Shown piece after piece: positions 35,301-46,889 of a stretch of 64,000 bases of DNA. The translations under genes and the position numbers were made by a program. Source of the stretch: Motacilla alba alba (lineage: Eukaryota; Chordata; Aves; Passeriformes; Motacillidae). Location: positions 28,176,115 through 28,240,114 of the forward strand of contig NC_052018.1 in assembly GCF_015832195.1 (NCBI RefSeq), read 5' to 3'. How positions within the stretch are numbered: position 1 is the first letter of the stretch; each line of letters begins with the position of its first letter. The notes under the pieces were generated by a model. It did no database searches. It had not been told where the DNA came from and saw only the letters and a program-made list of their open reading frames with translations.

Positions 35301-37340
35301 ACTGCAATTAGATTCTTCCTACTATATGTAGGCACCTTAGAGGTGCCTTAATGAAGGGTGTCCAATATAATTATTTTTTCTTTTTCCATTAGAAAGGACA
35401 TTGAAAAACCTCAAGATTATATTGTAGTACTCTGTCTTTAAACCTGATGCAATCCTACAAGTGCAGCAAAGATCATTTGTGGGCCTTTCCTATGAAAAAC
35501 AAGCAAAAACCACCTACAAATGAATACTAAACCAAACAAATAAGAAATGCACTATGGGAAATCAGAAAGACAAAATCCAAAAACCTGAAGCAATACTGTG
35601 AAGTATTAGCACCACTTTTTTTTTTTTTTAATAAGGTAATGAATTATTAGGATTTAAATAAAATTTCCAAATGTGTTTTTTGTAATATATGCACATTTAT
35701 ATTATGCCCATTTTGCAGTGGTGTCATTATGCTAGAGGGAAAAGACACAGATTTTAAATAGCAAAATAAACCATCTTTTTTTTTTAATGCTTGGTTGGGT
35801 ACTTATACTTTGTTAAAAATCACCCCGTGGGAGAACATATGCACTTTAATCTTTATGACAATAAGCTATGTTTCAGACAGGGATGAATAGCAGTTGATCC
35901 ACCTAATAATCCATCCATCCAAGTTTGTATCCTAAGTTCCTCGTTAAAGTATCTGAAAGCCATCTCTTTCCATACTCACTTCAATGCAATAATATCCAAG
36001 TAACTTTGATTCATTTTTCTAGATGGCTGTGAATAAAGAACTTATTAGACACTACTCATAAAACTGTTGAGTCCTGTTTGTACTTAGGCAGATGACAGAT
36101 CTAATGAGTCAGTGCTTTCCATCATCCATCTACATAGATTCACATATTGGCAGTCTTAACCTTAGTATCTGAGTGCCTCCATAACGTCTAAGCACTACTT
36201 ACTATATTAGGTTATTATTCCTTAGAGACTGTGGATTGGATTCCAACCTTTCTTCTTTCTTAGGTGTTTTATTTTTGCAGCTCTAATTGTTCTTAACTTA
36301 CACTTCTTTTCACTGTAATAAGCTCTTAATACTGGATGGATACAAGTGAAAACAGAAGCATGCCACTCAGTATCATTTTGATTACACCCATGCAATATTA
36401 CACTCTGATTTTTTTTTCTTATCTAGAAAAATATTTAAAAATAAATGCTAAAAATGTCATTTTGCATAAATGGAATCTGTGGAGACATATGTCCTATGAA
36501 GACAATAGATAAGGAATTTAGAAAAATGCAGGAAGGAAAAAATAATTTTTAAAATATTTTTAATATTTTAAGTATTAGTTTATTAATAAAATACATGGTT
36601 AGGACAGAATTATTCTTTGTTCAGAAGATGACAGCTATATTTCTTAAAATGTTATCTATGACAGCAGTATAATTATAATTCAAAAGTCTTTTCAGGTATT
36701 ACTTAGATAATATTACTCTTTGTAACAAAATTTTGAAGGACTGAAATTAATGGAAAATTATACGAAATGTTTGACCTGAAGCACCCCACCTCATCCCTTA
36801 CTTCCAGACTGTTTCATTGTATTAGCCTATTCAGATAACCATATGAAGTAGTAAAACAGATATGCATTCAATATCCATTGGGAGAAAAATGGTACTTCAA
36901 ACTATTGCTTTAGTGTAAGACTGCTGCATAGTGCTGCAGAGAACTAAGAGAAGAAAGCATGAAAATGAGAAACTAGTCATGCAGTTTTGCCACAGCCTTT
37001 GTCAAGGGAAATGCAAAATAAATAAACCCATCCATTCAACATCCATCAAATAATGAGACTGTCATATGAGTTCTGGGTGTCTGTTAAAAGATCTTGAGCA
37101 GAAGGTTTAAGTTATACTCACAAAAGAGAACACTTGCTGTGTTTTTTTAAAAAAAAATAAACAGTTATTCAGGGTCACATTATTCAGTCCTAACTCATAT
37201 TGGTATTTTCTTGATTAAATCATCCTCTTAGAAAACTACTTTCATGGGTAAGCTTTGGATAACATAAGAGCTTAATTATCAGACTCTTTATATTTTATTG
37301 CTATATTTGGCAATAGTTCCATAGTAACTTGCCTAAACAG
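32311..37340. other. AT-rich spacer, no gene seen
   Basis: Five kilobases with no defensible exon or named repeat. It contains a CT/T-rich tract (33957-34008), an A-rich tract (34507-34522) and T runs near 33799 and 35618. The stretch from about 35030 to 35300 looks less random than its surroundings and is discussed under findings. Confidence 0.5.
33957..34008. repeat. Pyrimidine-rich (TTTC/T) low-complexity tract
   Basis: T runs and TTTC units ending in about 18 T. It creates a Phe/Leu/Ser-rich spurious frame. Confidence 0.9.
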
Positions 37341-37344
37341 GGAG

Positions 37345-37405
37345 GTTGGACCAGATGACTCACTGTACTCTCTTCCAACCTTACCATTTACTGACTCTGT
37401 GATTT
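37345..37405 (+). mobile_element. CR1 3' tail fragment, plus
   Basis: GGTTGGACCAGATGACTCACTG ... CTCTTCCAACCTTACCATTTACTGACTCTGTGATT is the terminal 60 bases of a CR1 3' UTR in sense orientation. Confidence 0.85.
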
Positions 37406-37612
37406 TGCTGACATTAATTTTAATAATAATTCCTCTAAAATGCCTTCTTGGTAATTTAGTTATGTAAAATGCCTTTGATTTCATCAGTTTACTGATTGTT
37501 TCATTTGTATTCAGTGTTACTAGATTGTTCCAGTACTAATCTTCTTTCCTTCTCTACTCACACCTGCACCTCTCTTCTTTTATTATTTAATTTAAAATCC
37601 ACCTTGAAACAT

Positions 37613-37898
37613 TGTGGGGTGCCAATGTTCCTAAGAGGCAGGAATTTGATCTTATCCTTCTTGTGTTGCTAATAACTCCTCCCTAGACCCAAACCCTAAA
37701 CTCCACCCCTGTGATACCCTATAAAAGCCCATGACCCTGCCTTTGCCCAGTCTTTAGTCTTCATCCCATCCCTCCTCCAGAAGTCATAAATGGGTTCTCG
37801 AACTTTCTGAAACGAGGACCTGTCTCATTTGTTCCCATGCCCTGCGCCGGCAACTGCACCCTCCTTGGTCACGAACTCAGTTGCAATGCACTGCAACA
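37613..37898 (+). mobile_element. Short ERV LTR, plus (286 bp)
   Basis: A compact LTR-like unit starting TGTGGGGTGCC and ending TGCAACA. A TATAAAAG box lies at 37720-37727, and a CATAAA polyadenylation-type signal lies 60 bp downstream at 37785-37790. Next comes a U5-like stretch (GAACTTTCTGAAACGAGG, GACCTGTCTCATTTG). Flanking hexamers AAACAT (left) and GAACAC (right) match at four of six positions with only transitions, as an old 6-bp target-site duplication would. The compact U3 and 6-bp flanks suggest a class II (ERVK-like) origin. The right boundary is uncertain because the next LTR abuts it and may begin as early as 37866. Confidence 0.55.
37720..37727 (+). promoter_or_regulatory. TATA box of the short LTR
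   Basis: TATAAAAG, a canonical core promoter element, correctly placed about 107 bp from the LTR start and 60 bp before the polyadenylation-type signal. The spacing supports the LTR reading of 37613-37898. Confidence 0.6.
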
Positions 37899-38432
37899 GA
37901 ACACAATAATGAAACTGAGTTCTAAATAGCAAAATAACTCCCTCATGCCTTCAAAACTTGAATCCTTTATTGTGGCCAGGTCGCCACTGCTATCAGGGTG
38001 ATCCCGAGATTGTGTTAGAAAGTCCTTTTTATTATGTTCCAATATCTATCACCTATGTTAGAGAGTGACTTTCTACTCTAGACCAATCTGAAAGTGCCAA
38101 CATCACCCAAATCATGGAGGCTAGCTAGGAAGAAGAAGAAGAAAGGACATGGCACACCCTGATTCCTCCATCTCGGAGCCTCAGACCCCCATGTACAAAG
38201 TCCCAAACCCCCATGTACAAAATCCTAAAATTTTTCCCTTCACCCTCTGATCATTACTACTGTGTTATCTAAGCCTTTGTGACATTTAATTCTTCATGTA
38301 AAGTTGGTAACTGATTCCATGGGTCAAACTCAAAGCCACAGGGGTCTTTGGCTGCACGCCAGGGTCTCCGACCCACCCTGGCCAGGGTTTCGATCATCCA
38401 GGAACGTCAGAGAGACATCCTGGGTTCCGACA
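37899..38432 (-). mobile_element. ERV LTR, minus, abutting the plus LTR
   Basis: On the minus strand the unit starts TGTCGGAACCCAGG at 38432 and continues GTCTCTCTGACGTTCC, CGAAACCCTGGCC and GACCCTGGCGTGCAGCC, sequence I associate with a songbird LTR. A minus-strand AATAAA lies at 37966-37971. Immediately upstream on the minus strand is a purine-rich AAGGAAGTATGAAAG that could be the polypurine tract, which would make this a 3' LTR with some internal sequence beyond 38433. The 3' boundary is uncertain: a CA end at 37866 (minus ...TTCGTGACCA) is as plausible as one near 37900. A 22-bp direct repeat (38184-38226) lies inside. Confidence 0.55.
38184..38226. repeat. Tandem duplication of ~22 bp in LTR
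   Basis: CCCCCATGTACAAAGTCCCA is followed directly by CCCCCATGTACAAAATCCTA. Two copies differ at two or three positions. Confidence 0.8.
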
Positions 38433-39060
38433 CTTTCATACTTCCTTAGCATAACATCTTGTTTTAAAATTCAAGCAGGATTCACCAGACAATCTTTTTT
38501 TCCATTTCACCTGCACCAAGTGTGATTGACCCTCTGGAGTAAAAAAAAAACATCCCCCCATATCAGTGATCCATTAATTCATGCACAGCCTTTCTTCCCC
38601 TTGTTATTGGTCATGTGTTCCAAGAACAAATACCAGGTCCCAGCGACTCAAGCAACTTTTCAGCTTTAGAAGAACACTAGCTACTCTATTCCCATAATCC
38701 AATATCATCTTTCCCCACCCATGTTCAGTAGCTGCTCACACTCCTGCCCTGGCAGTGTATCCTGCCACTGCTCTCCCCCACATACTTCTCCATCTAATCT
38801 TCGGGTGACTCCCGAAGAATGAGTAGGGTCAGCACCTTACTTTGGGACTGGTTCTCAGAAAAAGTGTGTGCCTTAGTCATAGATCCACCACCTCATACAA
38901 GAGTTCAATAGGCATTGCTTTGGTGAACAATTTTTTTTTTTTCCAAACATATGATACCAGTCCAATGCCTTGTTTACTTTCCTAAATCCTTCTCCAAAAC
39001 ATCCCTGTCCTGGAGATATAATGAGAAAAGCTGAGTAGTAGAGGTTTGCCTGCTGGTGGG
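38433..39060 (-). mobile_element. Possible ERV internal sequence, minus (weak)
   Basis: This stretch is more GC-rich than the DNA beyond 39.1 kb and begins with the polypurine-like tract next to the minus-strand LTR. That is where env-end or 3' untranslated retroviral sequence would lie. I find no long open frame and no motif of gag, pol or env, so the assignment rests on position and composition only. A hairpin with 8-bp arms TCTTCGGG / CCCGAAGA is at 38798-38818. Confidence 0.25.
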
Positions 39061-42000
39061 ACTAGCCTTTTGAATGAATAATTACATAGGTTTATTGTAT
39101 ATATGGATAGACAGATAGAATATAAATATTTATAAATGCATCCTCAATAAACTGACTGAACAACTCTTGAAAATAATTTTTTTTCAAAAGTCAGAGAATT
39201 TTGAATATGACCGAATCTAAATTATGTGCAATGTATACAAATTTTACTTTACATCTTTTCAAAGCTATAAATAATTTTGGTTCCTTATTTTAATAATGGG
39301 ATCAATAACATGCAGTGGTGCATTCATTAAAAAAACCAAACCCACAAGAAACCAATGTAATGTTTTCTAGTAAATATATCACTGTACATCACCTGAGAGA
39401 AAATTATTGATTCTTTTAAATGTCTATCTGTTACACAGCTTTCTGCAGGATACATTCTCTACTCACTTTACAGCACTACTGCCTGAGACTGATAATTCAG
39501 TCTCTGCAATATGATTCCTTAAATACCACATTTGAAGAGAGGAGTAGATAAGCATGTCATAGTTTTCCAAAAGCATGATAGTTATAGCATCTGTTAGTTG
39601 TCTTGAGATAATTTTTGATCACTGTGTGTGTACAAAAACTGCCGTTCTTTTGGAAGGCAGATAGAATGCCAGTAGTTTATGATGTCACCCAAAATAGAAA
39701 AGCATTACATAGCTCTACAATCCCACACAAATAAAGATCATTTTAAGCTTTCTACTGAAGATGCATTTTCCCAGGTGGTCAATTGCACTTGTCATCTGTT
39801 ATTTTGGAAAATGCACAGAATTTAATAGATGAGGTATATCAAACTAACTACATTAGCAACACACCAGCTGTCAATATGGCTTCAGCCCAACAGCATCTTT
39901 TGGGAAAAGCAAATTCCAAAATGAAGACAGTATACTATTAGTCTGATAGAATGATTATAAGTTTCACCATCTGTTGCATATTTCACTATTAATCGTGATT
40001 TGTATCAACAGATATTTTCTAAAATCCACATTTTCTTTTTTATACAAGAAACAACTAAGCAGAATGACAACACATTGTCTCAAGTAAGGATGTACCAATG
40101 CTGAAGCTAAAACAGATAAACTTCACCCTGGTTTAACAAGGTAGATATCTAGGCCACTGATTACAGTAAAGAGATCTAAAAATATCAGTGACAGAATAGA
40201 AAAAAAAAAACAAACCCAGAATTATCCATCTTTGCTTGGAAAACTTACTAAATTTGCTTTTAATATTTATTCCATTGTGCAATCATATACTAGTTATGTT
40301 TAATATTTCAAAGCCCATCAGTTAAATGTGATTGGATTTTAATTACATTTAATCAAACATAAGTGCAAAAGCTACAACAATTTTAAAATGTTTCATGGCT
40401 AGATCTAAACTACACAGGAATTTCTTTCATGTAAAATTGAATATCTAGTCAATCTATTTAATGTGAAGGATTATGACATTGTTTAAAAGTATATCAGAAA
40501 AGAAAAATATTTAATTAGGATTGAGTCTTGGGTTTTGGGCTTTGTGGTTTTGTGGTTTCTTTACTTTTTTTTTTTACTTTTCCTCATAGCCTTAGGAGGT
40601 TGGTTTTTTTTGGTTTTTTTTTTTTTTTTTTTTGTAGTTGTTGTTGTTTGGTTGTTTTTTTGTTTCATTCTTTCTTCCTATATTTCTTTCAACATGATCC
40701 CCATCTGTTTCCGAGTCAAAGGGCTGGTTCTAGTCCCAGCCACTGTTCTTCAGTTTTGGCTTGTTGCCTGTTACATTAATAGGCTCTGTACAAGCCTATA
40801 GCATTTATTTAGAAGTAAGATGAGACTCATGGTCAGACTAGGGGTTGATAACGTTTGCAACACTGTAAGCATAAGTTCAAGAATTTTGAAAGAAAGATAT
40901 GGTATTATTTATTTTTTTTTCATTCTTCTCACCCTAAACTAATATTTTGCTTGACCTGAAGATTAGCCATCACTCGTGTCATCTTTGTCCAAAGAGGACT
41001 TAAAGCAAAAGGAAAAAACTGTAACAACAGGTACTTAGTATTATTGCCTAAGCCACACACGGAATTCAGACAACATTTTGGTTTTTTTCAAAAGCTTTTT
41101 CTACTTTGTCTTCCTCGTATTGAAGAAACTATAATTTCTGGTTCTTCCCCTGCTATTCTTGTAACTTCATTAACTGATTAACAAAGGGAAAATAAAACAG
41201 AGCTCTGCAGTGCCTAATATGAGAGCACATTCACTATAAGCAGGAAATTACTATAGTAATTTTCACTATAGGAAATGACAATCCACTATTCGGAAGTCTC
41301 TGGAAAATCTGAGAAATAAAAATGAAGCCATTCACTCTTGCTCAGCTTGGAAGCCATACCAGTGATTGCTCAGGTCATTTGAAGCATTTGATGATATCTA
41401 TATTAGTAGGGGATTTTTTTTTTGTTGGCCTCTTTGGTAGGTTTTTTTGGTTTGTTTTGTGTTTTCTTTTGTCACTGGCAATCAGTCAGCACAGCAAGTG
41501 TTATCTTTTAGGACAACAGTTATCAATCTAATAACCAGTGCTTACCAAACTCAGAGCCAGATGAAAAACAGGCTTTCAACTTACTGGGGAAAAAACAATG
41601 TCCTTTTCAAGACATATGATGAAAAGTGGATGTACCGACAGTAACAGCTTTTTGAGAATTTGCTGTGACAAGAACAATTTAGAAGTCTGTATCATGTCCA
41701 TTAAAGCAGAGATAACTGTCTCAATTGATCTTTAAGCTTCATATGAAATTCTGTTGGAATGGAACATTCTGTGGAAAATACATTGAGAAGTGTATTTGTT
41801 CCTTTATAATTTCTTTCATGTTTATAAAAATATTATTGACAGAGAGAATTTAGAGGAATGTTTTTTTGGTTTTTTTTTTTCTTAATTTCATGTAAGGAAC
41901 TGCTTCTGGAGTGTCATTAGGAAAGATCAACATGTTTTATAACTACAGCACCAGGCCACCACAGTGTATGAATGGATGTGGAGAGAGACCATTACAGGTG

Positions 42001-43180
42001 CACAGCAGATTTTTTGTCAAGCAAAGTCAAGTAGACGTATTTCGAATTGATTGTCAAGGTTATGGCATTGCTGGCATACAACTAAAAATGCCTGCTTTTG
42101 CCCAGAAATATTATAAAATACCTATAAAGGTATTTTATAATATTAAACTGCAGCATTAAGGAAAAGGCCATATGTAGAGAAGACACATTTATAACAGATC
42201 TTGAATAATTTTGCACTCTGGTGACAAATTCAAACACTCTAGATAATATAGTATGTGAGATAGACACCTAGTAACATGCTTTGTTTTTCTAAGTCATTCT
42301 GTGTTTCCCATTGATTAGTGAAACATCACATTTTTCTTTTTAATTATCAAGGTCTTTGTATTAATATTTTAGCTCTTAGTCTTTATTGGAACTGCTAGTG
42401 AACTCAGATTCATGTTCTGGCAACAGCCTTCTCTTTACTTTCTTCTTACCAACTCTTGAGTTCAAAGAGCTATATCAATCATATTTTCAAGCCAATTACA
42501 TTACTCTGGTTCTTTTGGATGACTTTAATGTATTTCTGAAAATGAAAATATGTCAGCCTGCTAGGAGCTGAATCCAAATTCCATATTTAATGACAGCACC
42601 TATGTCTATCTCTTCTTTGGTCAAATAGCAACTCCAGAAATGTTCATTATCCTCCATTCTTTGTAAAGCTGATCCTCCTATTTGTATTCTTTGAAGTTTG
42701 AAGCAGATAGTCCATTTATCTGTTTAATATTTTCAATCTCTCTCTTCAGTCTTGAAGTAATGTTCAGGTCTCATCCGTGACAGGACTAACTACGTTCTGA
42801 AGGATATGGCAATGGAACATTGTTTCACAACCAGAGATTTTGCCACAACATGGTATTTTTAATATCCACTGCAAAAAAATATAGTGACTTAGATCTGTGA
42901 CTTTTCAAATTTTTAGTTCATTCATTATCTCTTCCTATATTTTTACTACATAAGCAGAAGTTTAGCTCAGTAATACTTCTTTTGAAGTACTACTATTTTG
43001 AAGCATTACTATTTTTACTTCTATTTTCTATAGAGTAAAGTAAACCTAATCCATCTGATTTGGGGCTATTGATATCTCTGTATAGCAGTAACTTCAGCAA
43101 CTTTATCAACCTTTTTTTTTCTATGTGTTGGCAAAGAAGCACTAAAGACCCTAATGTCACCATTACTGGTAAAGGACTTT
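39061..43180. other. AT-rich spacer, no gene seen
   Basis: No exon, RNA gene or named repeat. It holds T/G-rich tracts (40545-40668, 41409-41460, 41859-41882), an 18-bp palindrome at 41245-41262 and a perfect 16-bp inverted repeat at 42107-42144. Apparent Phe/Val-rich frames at 40528-40801 are translations of the T/G tract. Confidence 0.55.
40574..40668. repeat. T/G-rich low-complexity tract
   Basis: GGTTGGTTTTTTTTGG, a long T run, then GTTGTTGTTGTTTGG and GTTTTTTTG. It is low complexity and has no coding meaning. Confidence 0.85.
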
Positions 43181-43189
43181 TGTAGTCTT

Positions 43190-43510
43190 GATTAGAAGAC
43201 CTCCCTCTTAAATCAGGCTGAAAGACCACTGACGCTGCACCACGATTGCGGTAGGAGCGGTGGCGCCAGTCACCTGCGCGCTCCAATCTCCTTTTGCTCT
43301 CGACGTGCCGGGAGTGCCCGCGCCCTGCCTCAGCCACCTGCAGGCAGGATCACAGTTCGGGGACTGGCTGGAGTCCCAGACTGACAGAAGTGGCCAATAA
43401 ATGTGGACCCATATCTAAGGATCGGGGAAAAGGAAGAAGGAAGGACTCTTTTTGCTTGTGTCTCTGCGCAACCTTTATTCTTTCCCGTGGTGGGAGGGGC
43501 TCAGGCAAAG
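43190..43510. other. CpG-dense, GC-rich patch, possible ERV remnant
   Basis: About a dozen CpG dinucleotides crowd into 43218-43325, very unlike the CpG-poor surroundings. Downstream are CCAATAAATG (43393-43402) and TTGCTTGTGTCTCTGCGCAACC (43448-43470). The latter resembles the R-region wording of the ERVL-type LTR at 54235-54258. The minus strand is open for 114 codons (42993-43337) with an Arg-rich start. Candidates are a young LTR or proviral fragment, a retrocopy, or a small CpG island with promoter activity. I cannot decide. Confidence 0.35.
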
Positions 43511-43788
43511 CTTCTGGATAAATGGGTGTAGCAAATTATGATAGACAGGCTGCAGGGACAGGATTTTGGAGGATAGACAGGGAAGGATCTGGAATTGTCA
43601 TAACTGCCAAGGAGAAAAGGTGGGATGACAGGTGGTAAACAACTTAAGGGAGACACTAAACATACAATCTTCAAAATCCCACTGCCACAGATCACCATTA
43701 AAATGGTAACATCCAGACTTGTAAAAGTCCTTTGTCTGTTGATGTTAAAAATTTGCTTCATTTTTATTTTCAAACAGCTCTTTGTCTT

Positions 43789-45415
43789 AGAATCATATAA
43801 TAGTTTATGTTGGAAGGGACCTTCAGATGTCATCTAGTCCAATCCTCCCTTCAAAAACCACAGGCTTGTTCAACTCAGGTTGCTCCATCTGACCTGACTT
43901 GACCTTGGATGTTTCCAGGGATAAGGTATCCACCTGGGCAACCTGTTCCAGTGTTTCACCACCCCGTTACCTAGTGTAAAACTGCCTTTTTTAAAAGTTT
44001 AAAACCATTACACCTTCTGTTGCAACATGCCTTTATAAGACGTCTGTCCCCATCTTTCTTATGAGCCCCCTTGAGCACTGAAAGGTTTCAATGAAGTCTT
44101 CCTGAAGCCTTCTCTTCTCTAGGCTGAACAACCCCAGCTCTCTTGGCCTTTCCTCATAGGAAAGGTGCTCCAGCCCTCTCACCATCTTTGTGACCCTCCT
44201 CTGGACTTGCTCCCTATGTCCTTCATATGTTGAGGCCCTCAGACCGGGAAGAAGTGCTCCAGGTGGGGTTTCAGAAGAACAGAGTAGAGGTGGAGAATCA
44301 CCTCCCTCAACCTGCTAGCCATTCATCTTTTGATGCAGGCCAGTATGTGGTTTGCCTTCAGGGCTGCAAGTACACACAGTGGCTCATGTCCAGTTTTTCA
44401 TTCATCAGAACCCTCAAGTCCTTTTCCTCAGTCTTCTCCCCGTCTGTTCTCATGTCTGGGTTATTCTGGCATATATGCAGGACCTTGCACTTGGCCTTGT
44501 TGAATCTTATTAGTTCTCAAGATCTCTCTGTATGGGTCCCTCTGCATGGTATTCCATTCCTCAAGAAATCCCTTCTTCCCTGCATGTTTGCTTCTCTTTG
44601 GTTTGATTAGTAGTTCCCTACTCAGCCAAACTGAGCTCTTGCCTTCCTTTCCTGATTTCTTACATTTGGAGACCAAGAACTCTCTTGCTCTGTGGAAAGA
44701 TCCTCAAGCTCTGTTCTGCTCCCTTCTCCCTGAGGACACTTTCCCAGAGGGTCCTACTGACTAACTCTTTTGAGGAGCTGAAATGTGGCTTTCTTAAAAT
44801 TCAGGGTACTTTTTCTTCACCTGACCCATATCCCTCTGGACTGCAAATTCCACCTGTGCGCAATCACTGCAGCCAAGACTCTCTTCAGTTTTGATGCCAC
44901 TGATGAGCTCACTTGCATTGATGACCACCAGGTCCAGTAACTCACTCCTCTGGTAGGGCTTTCTATTACCTAGGTGAGGAGGTTATGCTCCATGCATTAC
45001 AAGAATCTCCTGGATTGTGTACAGCTTGTTGCACTACTTTCCCAGCAGATGTTGGGGTGGTTGAAGCCCCCCAGGAGGACAAAGACCCTGTGACCATCAC
45101 TCTACATGATCAAGGGAAGCCTGTAGCAGACACAGACAAATAGATTCCTTTTGTTGTCTTGGTCTCTGATTTTTACCCACAAGCTTTCAACTTTCTTATG
45201 CCTGCTCTTCAGAGACAACTGTTCACACTCAATCCAGTCCTTGATGTAGAGGGCAACACCTCCACCCGTCCTTCTTTGGCAGTCTATTATGAATAGGAGG
45301 TACCATCAACAGCTGCACATCCCAGTCATGGGATTCATCCTTCTCTGTGTTGCCTTCTGATGCCTGGATCTATGATTCTAGGAATTATCCCACAGCATGT
45401 TAATCCTCTATAGTC
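43789..45415 (-). mobile_element. CR1 LINE copy (~1.6 kb), minus, internally deleted
   Basis: The plus strand starts TTAGAATCATATAATAGTTTATG and TTGGAAGGGACCTTCAG, the CR1 3' tail in reverse. It runs through the 3' UTR and ORF2 end (GGATAAGGTATCCACCTGG, CTCTCTTGGCCTTTCCTC, GCTCCAGGTGGGGTTTC) to about 44520. From about 44760 it continues with endonuclease-end CR1 sequence: GGAGCTGAAATGTGGC, CAATCACTGCAGCCAAGAC, CCACCAGGTCCAGTAAC, CTCCTGGATTGTGTACAGC, CCCAGCAGATGTTGGGG, TTGAAGCCCCCCAGGAGG, GTAGAGGGCAACACC and CCAGTCATGGGATTCATCC. The central reverse transcriptase is missing, as in the 25-26.8 kb pair. Plus-strand frames here (44227-44894) are antisense. Confidence 0.9.
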
Positions 45416-45702
45416 TCTAGAAAAGGGTCAGCCACTAAAGAGGTAGAAATGCCCTATAAAGAAACTTATGACACAAAGGAAGCTGCCAAATTTAACAACT
45501 ACTTACATTCCATAACAGATGCCCGTATCAAGACAACTGACCAATAATACAGTGAAGGATTGGACAAAATTCCTAACTCCCCAAAACAAAGCATCATCCT
45601 AAAAAAATAATGCAAGTCGAGTCATAGTGGTTCTTTTTTGGCTTTTCTTCAAGGTCTATGGCCTGAAAAAAAAAAAAAAAAAGTGAAAAAAATTTAGCTT
45701 GA
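45416..45702. other. Spacer with poly-A run
   Basis: AT-rich sequence ending in a 17-base A run (45666-45682). No gene recognised. Confidence 0.5.
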
Positions 45703-46008
45703 ATGAACTGTCAGAATGAACTTCCCTACAATTCATTTCCTGCCTCCCACAGTTCTATCCAGCCAAAAGGTATATCCAGTAACAGGCACAACCATGCTAC
45801 TTTTAAATGCATGACTCCCAAAGGGGAAAAATTTTTATGCATGGCTGCCACTGTATCTGGCAGTGAATCAGGGGCCTGTGTTCCCCGGACAGAACTAGGG
45901 AAGATTTATGTGTCTCAGAGTGGGGTCAAAAACAGTCAGCATGCTGAACAAGCAGCTGCTAAAGTAACACTGAAAACAAACTGTTGCAGAACTTCCACTG
46001 CAGTCTAG
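45703..46008 (+). other. Open frame with dsRBD-like tail (candidate exon or pseudogene)
   Basis: A 101-codon frame from ATG to TAG. Residues 31-40 read HATFKCMTPK. The end reads SGVKNSQHAEQAAAKVTL, and the pattern AEQAAAKVxL resembles the second helix of a double-stranded-RNA-binding domain, with the HATFKC stretch in the position of the first strand. A pyrimidine-rich TTCCTGCCTCCCACAG precedes codon 18 and could act as a splice acceptor (45736-45751). The A run 20 bp upstream of the frame would be unusual for a retrocopy 5' end. The domain match is from pattern memory, with an unusually long insert between the two motifs. It may be chance, a relic, or a genuine small exon. Confidence 0.2.
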
Positions 46009-46889
46009 AATTTGGGTAGAAGTTTAGGCAGCTATTACAGGATCTGATTTTAAAACATGCTGTTGTTGATATTTTGCATTTTCATGTAGTAGATGTCAGA
46101 AGCATTTCTGCAGGGATTGTTTACCTGGGCTCAGTGATATTTTCAAGATATGAATTCCTTTTCAAAGATGTGAATTTCTGCCTGCTCAGGGAAAAGCCTG
46201 AGCTGAGTGCTGCCAGTGTACAGAAAACACAACATCTTGGTCAAAAAACCAGAAAGCTACAAGACAGGTTCAGAATCTGGAAATAAGGAATCTCTCAACC
46301 TGAGGCTCCTGAGCCAATAGGCTTGTATTAAGATGCTTCCTAGGATTACTGTCCTTGACCCAAGGATTCAAGCTGCTTACTGTGCAGTAACTCACCTTAA
46401 ACACAGAGACAGAAATTGATCTCTCCCATCTCTCTTCAAGCAACAGCCTCAGAGTTAATAAACTTGCATGGAAAATATGAACTCGGATGTTCTTCCCTTT
46501 ACCTCCCATTGCTTTACATCAAAGCTATAATAAAAGATACACCTAGATGTTCTGAGTGAATATTTTCTCCTGCAATAGAAATGTATGTACTTTTTATTTG
46601 AGGTATAAAAGCAAGCTGTATATTAAGTACTGCTCTATAATATCCTGTAGTTCCTCAGAAAAGTGCCAAAGGTTTTCCTAAGAAAAATATATTTTCACAT
46701 CAGTTTCAGTTCTTTCCTAAGGTCCTTAGGGACAAATTCAGCTGAAGTCAACGTTTCACCAAAATCATAGGGTGGCTCTTGGTGGTGATCTGAATTAACA
46801 AAAAAATGAAAACAAAACGGTCCAGCCACCCTGATTACTGTAACAGCCCTGATGTCCTGTATAGTTCATTAATGTTTTGTTCATCTTCC
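46009..46889. other. Spacer, no gene seen
   Basis: Mixed AT-rich sequence. No exon or named repeat recognised. The LTR that follows begins at 46890. Confidence 0.5.
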
